Below are positions 1 to 7,447 of a stretch of 15,720 nucleotides of DNA, in pieces; positions within the stretch are counted from its first letter, which is position 1, and each line of letters starts with the position of its first letter. The stretch spans positions 1 through 15,720 of the forward strand of contig JAEYSM010000002.1 in NCBI GenBank assembly GCA_023434665.1, read 5' to 3'. Source of the DNA: Bacteroidota bacterium (GTDB taxonomy: Bacteria > Bacteroidota > Bacteroidia > Bacteroidales > Lentimicrobiaceae). A program made the position numbers and the translations under genes. The notes below the pieces were generated by a model that had not been told where the DNA came from, did no database searches, and was given only the letters and a program-made list of their open reading frames with translations.

Positions 1-219
1 ACTTTTGAGGCTGTACTTACAGGTGCCGGTGTCTCGGTAGAGGAGGAGCCTGACATTGATGAACTTGCCACAGGTGGGGTTGAGGTAAGTGATGAGTACG
101 ACTACAACAAGTTCTCTATCAGTGAACTGGAACAAATGATGAAAGAAGCCATCGAGCATGAAGAATATGAAAAGGCTTCGCAGCTCCGTGATGTCATCAG
201 AAAACGTAAATCAACCTGA
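1..219 (+). CDS. Bifunctional nuclease (DUF151) family protein, 3' end only
   Basis: This is an open frame from the first base to a TGA at 217-219, giving 72 C-terminal residues; the start lies outside the window. The piece opens with TFEAVLTGAG, then an acidic linker, and ends in a UVR-type motif (about residues 45-70, with EHEEYEKASQLRD as the core), the short helical hairpin shared by UvrB, UvrC and several other proteins. Many Bacteroidota DUF151 'bifunctional nuclease' proteins end in this order: nuclease domain, acidic linker, UVR motif. The T-[FY]-E-x-V-L-x-x-A-G piece fits the end of that domain. The DUF151 catalytic part is not visible, so another UVR-bearing protein is possible. A strong terminator follows 12 bases after the stop, so this is the last gene of its transcript. 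Confidence 0.6.
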   Translation, partial: TFEAVLTGAGVSVEEEPDIDELATGGVEVSDEYDYNKFSISELEQMMKEAIEHEEYEKASQLRDVIRKRKST

Positions 220-231
220 TCAACTTAAAAT

Positions 232-257
232 AAAAAGAGCCCGGATGGGCTCTTTTT
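232..257. terminator. Bidirectional rho-independent terminator
   Basis: This is a perfect inverted repeat: AAAAAGAGCCC (232-242), loop GGAT (243-246), GGGCTCTTTTT (247-257). The stem is GC-rich next to the loop, with a T run on the plus-strand exit and a T-rich exit on the minus strand (CTCTTTTTATTTT). It sits between two converging genes, the UVR-motif gene ending at 219 and the minus-strand gene ending at 302, and can end both transcripts. Confidence 0.93.
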
Positions 258-301
258 AGCAATGCGAAAGTTACAAGTCAAGTTCACCAAAAACTTCAAA
301 A

Positions 302-724
302 TTAGTCGCAAATTCTTTGGTTTAGTCGGTTAGCAAATCCAAGTTCGTGTTGTAGGTATTCTCTTGCAATTGCTTCGGTATCAAATGGAATGTCATCTAT
401 GTAAGCTTCTTCTTCTACCACTACCGGGTGTGTTACGTATGTATAAATTGCTACCACTACCTGGGTGTCGAAAGGAATATCATTAACAAACGTTTCTTCT
501 TCTGGTTTTGCAAGGTTTACATAAAAACTCTTCATTGCTACTTCGGCAGTGTTGAAAGGTATGTCATTTATGTAGGTCTCTTCTTCAACCATAGGGAGGC
601 TTTCATCTATCATTGACACTGACAGTGTGTCGTTATCTGAGGTCGTTGAGGTAATATCTCTTCCTGATAACATAAAAGTATTCATGAGAAGAAATAGGAC
701 TGAGATTGTGAGTTTAGTTTTCAT
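302..724 (-). CDS. Small exported protein with three EEExYIxDIPFxT repeats, unknown function
   Basis: It encodes 140 residues from the ATG at 724. An in-frame ATG at 796 would add 24 residues, but the 724 start puts MKTK directly before a hydrophobic stretch (about residues 5-20), which looks like an export signal, so I prefer it. No lipobox Cys is evident. The rest is three near-copies of a 28-29 residue unit. Each begins EEE-[AT]-[YF]-[IV]-[ND]-DIPF-[ND]-T (residues 47-59, 75-87 and 104-116), and each is followed by a probably helical, more variable stretch of 15-16 residues. The protein is acidic and is likely periplasmic or extracellular. I do not recognise a characterised family. It lies downstream of the TamB-like gene on the same strand, 140 bases away, with no clear promoter between them. 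Its transcript would end at the bidirectional terminator at 232-257. Confidence 0.8.
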   Translation of the reverse strand: MKTKLTISVLFLLMNTFMLSGRDITSTTSDNDTLSVSMIDESLPMVEEETYINDIPFNTAEVAMKSFYVNLAKPEEETFVNDIPFDTQVVVAIYTYVTHPVVVEEEAYIDDIPFDTEAIAREYLQHELGFANRLNQRICD

Positions 725-864
725 GGCTTCGTTAATTACCGTGTTCTCTTCCCTATTTACCAAAAGCGTGCCACGATTATGAAACCCTTGGTACACAAGG
801 CTTTCAGAAGGTCATGAAGTTTTTTAAAGAGCTAAAGTGTTCGTTTTCGGATATTATTTTTGCA

Positions 865-3800
865 TTACCGTACGGAATCGTTTTCAATTCGTTTCCTTCT
901 GGGAAAATCAAAGAATTTGTCGAATTCATACCGGTAATAAATACCAATGCCTTGCTTATAGGCATTGTAGGAGGGAGTAGTAAGATCGAATGGGTTCGAT
1001 TTATTGAATGCTTTAACCCTGAATCTTCCGTCAGGCGTTATTTTCACGTCCACCACAACGTCACCCACAATGTTATTGGTTCCCTGGGTTGTAGCAGTGG
1101 TGTACATGCCCACATTTCCGTCAATTGACACCCTGTCGTTGAACAGGCTGGTTGATAGTGCCACTTCAACCTCTTCATCGGTCAGATTATCACCGGTACG
1201 GTATTTAACACCAATGTCAACATCCTCAATAAGCTGCGATAACATGTTGCTCAGCTGATCTGTCAGGATGTCAATGGATGATGCACTTACATTGGTGGTT
1301 GTGAGCATGGGCGCCGAACTTACCGAGAATGTTTTCAGTACCAGCAGCGACACCATCTGCTGGGTCATCTGTACCTGGTTGGTAGTGTCAATGGCTGAAT
1401 AGATCACCTGATTAAGCTCGTTGTTGGCTTCAGGCAGTCGGATACTGAACGAAATATCGGGATTATAGAGGTCGTTTTTAAGCATAATTATACAATCTAC
1501 CGGTATAAAAGTGCCCGCGTATTCACTCGATATCCCTTTCAGGCTTGCTTTTACTTTGTAAACAGCACTCAGGTTAATATCAGCCTCATACGGACTTCCA
1601 TTGAATGATATCTTACTACCATTCAGGATCGAGAAATTCCGGTTGATAATATTCCCCAGGGTAAACATGAATGATCCCTGATCCATTCGGTAATCGCCAT
1701 ATATGGAGAAGTCCCCCTGTTTGCTAACCCCCATCTGTATGTTGCCCATCCCGGTACCTTTGATATTTCCGATATTATCCGGAAGAAAAAGCTGTATCCC
1801 TGCAGCCGGAGTAACCTGCAGGTTTATATCGACCGAAGTGCCCGATTCTATCCGCGAATAGATAGGGTAGCGGTTACTTATTGACGATTGGCTTCCAACG
1901 AATTTGATAAATGAACTTTCGGTGGCATCCACCGCCAGATTTATTGGGATATAAACATAGCTGTTTGCTTCACTACGTGCATCAATCTTTATCCCGATAT
2001 CTTTCAGGGTACCGCTTATATTAATCTTCCCGGTGCCGAATGCTTTTCCATAAAACAGGTCGTTGTGTCTCGGCGTGGTGTTGAGCGCATTTATTCTGTT
2101 AGCATCCAGGTCTATATTCAGGAAGATATCCCTGAAATTCCTGTGCGTCAGTGCGAAGTCGAGTACGGCCGTATTACCCAGTGAGTCATAAACTGTCACC
2201 CCGTTGGTTCTGATGCTGGTAGAATCCAGATGCACTTTATCAGCAAATGAATAGGTTACATTGATATAATCAATTTTCATTTGTGTCCGCAACAGGTCGA
2301 GTTCTCCCGTTATCACCGGCTTATTGAAAGTCCCGCCCAGTTTCAGTTCACCGCTGGCAAATCCCTTTATATTTGAAGCTATCCCTCTAAGGAAAGGATT
2401 CAGTGATGCCAGTTTGTAATTCTTTACATCCACATCCAGGTCAAAGTTTCCCTCAGGACGGTTGGCGGTATATATCAATCCCTTTGCGGAGATGGGAAGG
2501 TGAGTCCCTATATTACCCTGATAAATCACATCCACCAGCACATGTATGGCCGAAATGTCATGATCCCATCGGCTTTTTACCGTTGCATCGCCCATCGGCT
2601 CTTTGTTAAAGGCAAAATCCTTCACATCAATCTGGGCTTCAATCTGCTTCGAATGGTAGAGGTCTTTCAAAAACAGGGTACCGGTTATAATCCCGTCCAG
2701 GTCCACGTTCTTAGCATCAATCAGGAGGTCGGCATCCGAGACATCGAGCTCATGAAACTGAAGTGTGAACACATCCTCCGGATCATTCGAGATCTTTCCT
2801 CCCAGTGTCAGCCGCTGGTTTTTACTGTAAATATCAATCTTATCGATTTGTATTGCTGTTGAATCAATCACAATATCGTCCACCTGCTCAGCAACCCATT
2901 GCATGTCGTTGATGGTGACATCAAATTCAGTGAACCTCCCAAAAATCTGAGGTGGTTTATTGAAAGTAAAATAACCGGCTACATGCCCCTTGGTGTGGTC
3001 CTCAGCCGCCTCGTCATCCCAGTCAATATTGTAATTGATACTGTCACCTTTCATGAATGACTTGAGTATCAGGTTTTCAACTCCTCTTTTTTCTTCAGGT
3101 TCATCGCCCTGGTAAAAAGCCTGTGAAACCCCCGTAACAAGCTGAAAATCATCACCCTGATTTTTCGATTTTAAATACCAGTCAGTGAAATTAACACCCT
3201 TGTACCTGAAATCACTGGCTAAAGCATTAAGTATTACAGTGTTATTGTTTGAGTGATAACTTCCGAACAGTGAAGCATCCGAAACAAGCTCAAAATCGGG
3301 CAGAAATAATTCTGTTACCGGATCAAGATTCCTGATCTGAATTGAATAATCAAACACCTGTTCATTAGCCAGTTGCGTCTCCGTCTGGTTTTCATCCATC
3401 AGATGCAGTGACGGCAGGTAAAGCTGGATGATGCCATAGAGCGATTTATAGAATTCGGCAAAAGTGTACGACCCATAAATGGAGGCATCAAGTATATCTG
3501 ACTTAAGTGAAAGTTTCTTAGAGTTCTGGTTGATCTGATGCGTTGAAAGCTCCACTTCATTTATAAAATATGATTTTCCCTTTTCGGAATAAACCGTACT
3601 GTCAAAGCGCAGGTATCCCAGCAGGTTATCCAGATTAGAGCCTATAAAGTCAAGGTCCATCTTCGTGGAAATTACCGACGATGAATCGCGGTCCCACAGG
3701 TTCAACTGACTCAGGTAAGCATTTCGCAGGTCAGCGGTCAGATTAAAACGAGGAACAGTATTGCTCAGGTCAATCAACCCCTTAAAATCGAGGGCCGCCA

Positions 3801-5226
3801 GCTCGTCATTCATCGACAAATCGCCATTGAACACTCTGTTATTCAGTGTTCCGTTGATCTTAATATCATTGAATTCATTCTTCAGCACTTCCGCCTGCTG
3901 AATAATAGCGTCAAGCTCCAGATGGTTGGTATTTTTATTCAGAATTTCACCGTCAACAGAAGAAGTAATGCTTAACTTGCCCAGCACGTCCGAATAATCG
4001 AATGTTTTCCCGAGATCCCATTCCAGCAGGTTAAACTCACCGCTATAGGTCAGCACTTTACCTCTGCCGGTCTTAAGACTCAGATCGGTCTCCAGCTTAC
4101 CCACATTACTGGTAAAATCGGCCGAAGCCACAAAGTCATAGATGAATCCGGTAAAGAATCCCTTAACATCCAACATTCCAATGTTCTTCAGTTCATCCGG
4201 AAGCTCAATCCTCTTATTGCCGGGCAAACGTATTTCAGCAAGGTCGTAGTAATCGGTGATGAACTTTTTTGTCTTAAGATGTATAAAAGTTTCCTGGATA
4301 TCGGGCAGACCATCCATTGAGATCTCCCCCGAAAATGACGAACCGCTGCCAAAATTGAAAGTGAACTCCCGCGCTTTAAGCGATGATATCCTGCCGCGCA
4401 CACTTCCATCGAAATGGATCAGCATGTCCATACCTTTCACATCGTTGGCAAAGTACCTGATCTCATCGAGGTTCAATGAAGAATTGTGAAAATTCGCATT
4501 GATATTTACACTGTCGATAAAACTGCTGAAGTCCTGAAGGTCCCTGTAACTTAAAGTAAGGTCGGTGTTAATGTTACTGCCGGGAGTAAGGATTCTGAGA
4601 TCCTTCGTAATTATCCTGTCATCCTTTATAATGAGTTTACCCGACAAATCGTGCAGGTGAAAACCCGATTGCTCTTTGGCCGTCAGACCCGAAATCCCAA
4701 GCATAATGCTGTCACGCTTCACCGAAATATCAATGGCCTTCAGATTAACATCCGATATCAGCAGATGATTAAAATCCATCCCTTCAGCCGTTGGCGGCTT
4801 ATTATCGTCGCTGTAAAGAAATGAGCTGTTACGGAGGCTGATGCTCCCTGTGGAGATGAACCATGGTTTAGATGGCGCTGAATCTGGAGTCACGGCAAAA
4901 TAATCGGCTATGAACCGGTAATTAAAAGTGCTGTCACCAGCGTATCTGATAAGGTTAATACCAGCCTCTTCGATGGTGATCCTGTTGAGTTTAAGAATCC
5001 GCTTCTTAATGTTGATTTTATCTATATCCAGTTCAATCAGTGCGCTTTTCAGCAGAGGTTTCTGGTTTTTATCTTCAATAAGCACCCCTTTTAGCATGAT
5101 ATCCATAAACCACGAAATATCAAGCCCATGCACTTCCACCCTGGTACCCCATTCCTGCGAAAGCCAGTCAGCAGCTTTCCCGGCCAGCCAGGTTTGAACC
5201 CTGGGTGTCCTGAAAATCAGGTACAA
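865..5226 (-). CDS. tamB: TamB-like translocation and assembly module protein (DUF490 family)
   Basis: It encodes about 1453 residues from a TTG at 5226, larger than the roughly 1260 of E. coli TamB but normal for Bacteroidota. TamB/AsmA-like proteins are anchored in the inner membrane and cross the periplasm as a long beta-rich groove, acting in outer-membrane protein assembly and/or phospholipid transport. The N-terminus has the typical RTPRVQTWLAGKAADWLS segment followed by GTRVEVHGLDI. The body is repetitive beta-strand sequence. The C-terminal TamB/DUF490 domain covers about residues 1000-1430, including the glycine-rich GDYRMDQGSFMFTLGNI near 1180. The TTG start is doubtful. The frame stays open upstream to a TAA at 5302-5304 and encodes IKKYLSIPALLLIAFATN, a positively charged membrane anchor that TTG initiation would cut off. 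No ATG or GTG lies in that stretch, and ATC at 5287-5289 is where the ATG is expected. It is divergent from tsaD. Confidence 0.93.
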   Translation of the reverse strand: MYLIFRTPRVQTWLAGKAADWLSQEWGTRVEVHGLDISWFMDIMLKGVLIEDKNQKPLLKSALIELDIDKINIKKRILKLNRITIEEAGINLIRYAGDSTFNYRFIADYFAVTPDSAPSKPWFISTGSISLRNSSFLYSDDNKPPTAEGMDFNHLLISDVNLKAIDISVKRDSIMLGISGLTAKEQSGFHLHDLSGKLIIKDDRIITKDLRILTPGSNINTDLTLSYRDLQDFSSFIDSVNINANFHNSSLNLDEIRYFANDVKGMDMLIHFDGSVRGRISSLKAREFTFNFGSGSSFSGEISMDGLPDIQETFIHLKTKKFITDYYDLAEIRLPGNKRIELPDELKNIGMLDVKGFFTGFIYDFVASADFTSNVGKLETDLSLKTGRGKVLTYSGEFNLLEWDLGKTFDYSDVLGKLSITSSVDGEILNKNTNHLELDAIIQQAEVLKNEFNDIKINGTLNNRVFNGDLSMNDELAALDFKGLIDLSNTVPRFNLTADLRNAYLSQLNLWDRDSSSVISTKMDLDFIGSNLDNLLGYLRFDSTVYSEKGKSYFINEVELSTHQINQNSKKLSLKSDILDASIYGSYTFAEFYKSLYGIIQLYLPSLHLMDENQTETQLANEQVFDYSIQIRNLDPVTELFLPDFELVSDASLFGSYHSNNNTVILNALASDFRYKGVNFTDWYLKSKNQGDDFQLVTGVSQAFYQGDEPEEKRGVENLILKSFMKGDSINYNIDWDDEAAEDHTKGHVAGYFTFNKPPQIFGRFTEFDVTINDMQWVAEQVDDIVIDSTAIQIDKIDIYSKNQRLTLGGKISNDPEDVFTLQFHELDVSDADLLIDAKNVDLDGIITGTLFLKDLYHSKQIEAQIDVKDFAFNKEPMGDATVKSRWDHDISAIHVLVDVIYQGNIGTHLPISAKGLIYTANRPEGNFDLDVDVKNYKLASLNPFLRGIASNIKGFASGELKLGGTFNKPVITGELDLLRTQMKIDYINVTYSFADKVHLDSTSIRTNGVTVYDSLGNTAVLDFALTHRNFRDIFLNIDLDANRINALNTTPRHNDLFYGKAFGTGKINISGTLKDIGIKIDARSEANSYVYIPINLAVDATESSFIKFVGSQSSISNRYPIYSRIESGTSVDINLQVTPAAGIQLFLPDNIGNIKGTGMGNIQMGVSKQGDFSIYGDYRMDQGSFMFTLGNIINRNFSILNGSKISFNGSPYEADINLSAVYKVKASLKGISSEYAGTFIPVDCIIMLKNDLYNPDISFSIRLPEANNELNQVIYSAIDTTNQVQMTQQMVSLLVLKTFSVSSAPMLTTTNVSASSIDILTDQLSNMLSQLIEDVDIGVKYRTGDNLTDEEVEVALSTSLFNDRVSIDGNVGMYTTATTQGTNNIVGDVVVDVKITPDGRFRVKAFNKSNPFDLTTPSYNAYKQGIGIYYRYEFDKFFDFPRRKRIENDSVR

Positions 5227-5288
5227 ACAAAACAGGTTAGTGGCAAAAGCGATAAGCAGCAGCGCCGGTATGGATAAATACTTTTTGA

Positions 5289-5296
5289 TAACTTTG
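5289..5296 (+). promoter_or_regulatory. Possible -7 promoter element for tsaD
   Basis: TAACTTTG matches the Bacteroidota -7 consensus TAnnTTTG exactly and points toward tsaD, which starts 92 bases downstream. No TTTG -33 element is visible at the usual spacing, so this could be chance. If real, it lies inside the putative 5' coding extension of the divergent TamB-like gene. Confidence 0.35.
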
Positions 5297-5371
5297 TCTG
5301 TTTATTTCTTAGATGGTAATCAAAGATTATGCAATAACCTGCAAAAATCCGAAAAATTGCCATTTGCGACT

Positions 5372-5379
5372 CAAAATTA
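5372..5379 (-). promoter_or_regulatory. Possible -7 promoter element for the TamB-like gene
   Basis: Read on the minus strand, this is TAATTTTG, an exact TAnnTTTG match, about 85-145 bases upstream of the candidate TamB starts. There is no properly spaced -33 TTTG; the nearest TTTTG is only about 13 bases away. It overlaps the region just upstream of tsaD's ATG, so chance is a real possibility. Confidence 0.25.
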
Positions 5380-5388
5380 AGGAAAAGT

Positions 5389-6399
5389 ATGTCAAAATAT
5401 ATATTAGGAATAGAATCATCCTGCGATGATACTTCAGCCGCTGTGCTCGATGGTACGTCCATACGGTCGAATGTAATTGCCAGCCAGAGTATTCATAACA
5501 GTTTCGGAGGGGTTGTTCCTGAACTTGCATCAAGGGCACATCAACAAAACATAATTCCTGTGGTCGATACCGCTCTCCGAAAAGCAGGCATAACTGCAGA
5601 ACAACTTTCGGCTATAGCTTTCACTCGCGGACCCGGACTTTTAGGCTCATTGCTGGTAGGCACCTCGTTTGCCAAGTCGTTTTCCTATGCACTCGGAATT
5701 CCCCTCATCGATGTGAACCATATGGAAGCCCATGTGCTTGCGCATTTCATTACCGACGATTCAAAAGAAAACCGTGTGCCGGGATTTCCATTCCTTTGCC
5801 TCACCGTATCAGGTGGTCATACACAGATCGTCCGCATCGACGACTACCATAAAATGCAGATTATCGGCCGGACCATTGATGATGCTGCAGGCGAAGCATT
5901 CGATAAGGCAGCGAAGATCCTCGGATTGCCTTATCCCGGGGGACCACTGATAGATAAAAACGCCCGAGAAGGCGATCCCAATGCCTTTCAGTTCTCCAGA
6001 CCCAACATTCCCGACCTCGATTACAGCTTCAGCGGACTTAAAACCTCGTTCCTTTACACTGTCCGTGATCATTTAAAACAAGACCCCGATTTCATCTCAA
6101 AGAACCTGGCAAACCTTTGTGCCTCCATTCAAAAGTCTATCATCGATGCACTGATGAAGAAACTCGAACTGGCAGTTGTGCAGACAGGTATAAAGGATGT
6201 AGCGATAGCAGGCGGTGTTTCGGCAAATTCGGGACTCCGCGCAGCCATGCTTCAGAAACAGGAGCAAGGATGGAATGTCTTTATCCCTGAATTTCAATAC
6301 ACAACCGACAATGCTGCTATGATAGCTGTAGCAGGCTACTTCAAATATCTCAACAATCAGTTTGCCGATTTATCGCTGCCACCGTATTCGAGATCGTAG
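5389..6399 (+). CDS. tsaD: tRNA threonylcarbamoyladenosine (t6A37) transferase subunit TsaD
   Basis: It encodes 336 residues, the usual full length. TsaD, with TsaB and TsaE, moves the threonylcarbamoyl group from TC-AMP to the N6 of A37 in tRNAs that read ANN codons; it acts in the cytoplasm. Visible family marks are the N-terminal ILGIESSCDDTS, the metal-binding histidines H111 and H115 in NHMEAH, SGGHT at 141-145, FDKAAKILGLPYPGG from 171, AGGVSAN at 274-280, and the metal-ligand Asp307 in TTDNAA. AAGGAAAAG immediately before the ATG at 5389 may help ribosome binding. The gene stands alone, divergent from the TamB-like gene. Its 3' end is odd: the stop codon at 6397-6399 is followed directly by a 7-bp tandem repeat array in place of any hairpin terminator. 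Confidence 0.98.
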   Translation: MSKYILGIESSCDDTSAAVLDGTSIRSNVIASQSIHNSFGGVVPELASRAHQQNIIPVVDTALRKAGITAEQLSAIAFTRGPGLLGSLLVGTSFAKSFSYALGIPLIDVNHMEAHVLAHFITDDSKENRVPGFPFLCLTVSGGHTQIVRIDDYHKMQIIGRTIDDAAGEAFDKAAKILGLPYPGGPLIDKNAREGDPNAFQFSRPNIPDLDYSFSGLKTSFLYTVRDHLKQDPDFISKNLANLCASIQKSIIDALMKKLELAVVQTGIKDVAIAGGVSANSGLRAAMLQKQEQGWNVFIPEFQYTTDNAAMIAVAGYFKYLNNQFADLSLPPYSRS

Positions 6400-6490
6400 T
6401 CAGCAATCAGCAGTCAGCATTCAGCCTTCAGCAGTCAGCAGTCAGCATTTAGCATTCAGCATTTAGCATTCAGCAGTCAGCAGTCAGACA
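6400..6490. repeat. Heptanucleotide tandem repeat array 1 (13 units of TCAGCAN)
   Basis: Thirteen consecutive 7-bp units fill these 91 bases with no break in phase. Most are TCAGCAA, TCAGCAG or TCAGCAT. The variants are TCAGCCT (6421), TTAGCAT (6449 and 6463) and a degenerate last unit TCAGACA (6484). The first unit starts at the base after the tsaD stop codon. Seven is not a multiple of three and the array lies outside genes, so it is not a protein repeat. The 55 bases between it and the lipoprotein stop (6491-6545) show nothing I recognise. The same unit, in the same orientation, recurs at 7385-7447. Confidence 0.95.
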
Positions 6491-6545
6491 GCTGAGGGAT
6501 CCCATGTAAGGATCGTGGAATAAGGCCGGGTGCTGAGTGTCTCCA

Positions 6546-7379
6546 CTAATCCATTTTAATGAACGGATCAAACTTCTGTTTTGTGATCCAGCGGTATTGC
6601 ATGTCATAGGAATACCGGTACTCCGGCAGGCGACCGTCCGGCATGTTCTTGATAATGTAATCATTCATCATGTAGTCGTAAATCCACTTGGCATACAGAA
6701 GCCCCTGGTTTGAGGCGGCAAGATATAATTTGTCGGTGTTCAGGCTGTCAACCGAATATACATAGATATATCCGCCTGTAAGAGGAAAATACCTGAACTC
6801 ACCATATAAATCGTCATAGATAATGTGTGTATTAAATAGCAGGTCGGGCTTATCGTCTCCATTGTTAAGCTCACTCAACTCCAGCCAGTGGTTCATGTTG
6901 ATGGCCGTTACATAAATTTCAAACTCTGCCGAAGTGGTATCGTCATAATCCGCCTCTTCATTTATAGGCTCATAATACTCTTCCAGTTGCATCTGCACGA
7001 AATTAATGATGTGCGATGGTTTATACTCCGAATCAAGAAAAGTTTCAGGATTATCGTAATAGACAGTATAACCCATCACCGACAAGCCATATTTAAGCGA
7101 GGACATAAACGAATCGATATAGAGCGAATCGGCAGAATGCTTTAAAACACTGCTATTTTCAAATGCCACTGAATCCTTTTCCCATTGCTCCAGCTGGTCA
7201 AAATTCTCCATTTCAGGCGCTTTGAAGCTTGTTTTCCAGATGAAATCGGGGGCTATCAGCAACACAGCCCCCGGCTTTGTATCTTTCACGTACCTCTGTG
7301 CCAGCCGACGCTCTATTGAGCAGGATGTAAGCAGCCCAACGAACAGTAACAATAAACTGAATTTGGTCAATCGTTTCAT
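6546..7379 (-). CDS. Lipoprotein of unknown function
   Basis: It encodes 277 residues from the ATG at 7379. An ATG at 7391 would add MLNK, but it lies inside the repeat array; the 7379 start gives a clean lipoprotein signal: MKR, a hydrophobic core, and the lipobox LTSC with the lipidated Cys at residue 20. The residues after Cys (SIERR) do not match the acidic surface-export signal known in some Bacteroidota, so a periplasm-facing location is more likely, though uncertain. The mature part is rich in Tyr, Asp and Glu, has no further membrane segment, and has Trp/Tyr-rich stretches near the C-terminus. I do not recognise a named domain. It follows the flavodiiron gene on the same strand with a 68-base gap that is almost all heptamer repeat, so it probably depends on read-through from upstream. 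A second array of the same repeat lies downstream. Confidence 0.85.
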   Translation of the reverse strand: MKRLTKFSLLLLFVGLLTSCSIERRLAQRYVKDTKPGAVLLIAPDFIWKTSFKAPEMENFDQLEQWEKDSVAFENSSVLKHSADSLYIDSFMSSLKYGLSVMGYTVYYDNPETFLDSEYKPSHIINFVQMQLEEYYEPINEEADYDDTTSAEFEIYVTAINMNHWLELSELNNGDDKPDLLFNTHIIYDDLYGEFRYFPLTGGYIYVYSVDSLNTDKLYLAASNQGLLYAKWIYDYMMNDYIIKNMPDGRLPEYRYSYDMQYRWITKQKFDPFIKMD

Positions 7380-7384
7380 TTTGT

Positions 7385-7447
7385 TTAGCATTCAGCAGTC
7401 AGCACTCAGCATTCAGCATTCAGCACTCAGCACTCAGCAATCAGCGC
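7385..7447. repeat. Heptanucleotide tandem repeat array 2 (9 units of TCAGCAN)
   Basis: Nine consecutive units read TTAGCAT, TCAGCAG, TCAGCAC, TCAGCAT, TCAGCAT, TCAGCAC, TCAGCAC, TCAGCAA and TCAGCGC. The last base (7447) touches the stop codon of the flavodiiron gene (7448-7450), and the first unit overlaps the possible upstream ATG (7389-7391) of the lipoprotein gene. The array therefore fills nearly the whole spacer between two same-strand genes. It has the same plus-strand orientation as array 1, so the two are direct repeats flanking the lipoprotein gene. Confidence 0.95.

Noticed and set aside
814..1128. A 104-codon plus-strand open frame over the 3' end of the TamB-like gene
   Set aside because: It overlaps the conserved TamB C-terminal domain on the other strand and shows no domain or start signal of its own.
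5217..5462. A minus-strand open frame spanning the tsaD-tamB intergenic region, and possible frameshifted start of the TamB-like gene
   Set aside because: It is in a different frame from the TamB-like gene, overlaps the start of tsaD, and has no protein-like features. The TamB frame itself already carries the expected membrane anchor, so no frameshift is needed.
6400..7447. CRISPR array
   Set aside because: The repeat units are 7 bp, contiguous and without unique spacers, and no cas genes are present; this is a microsatellite.
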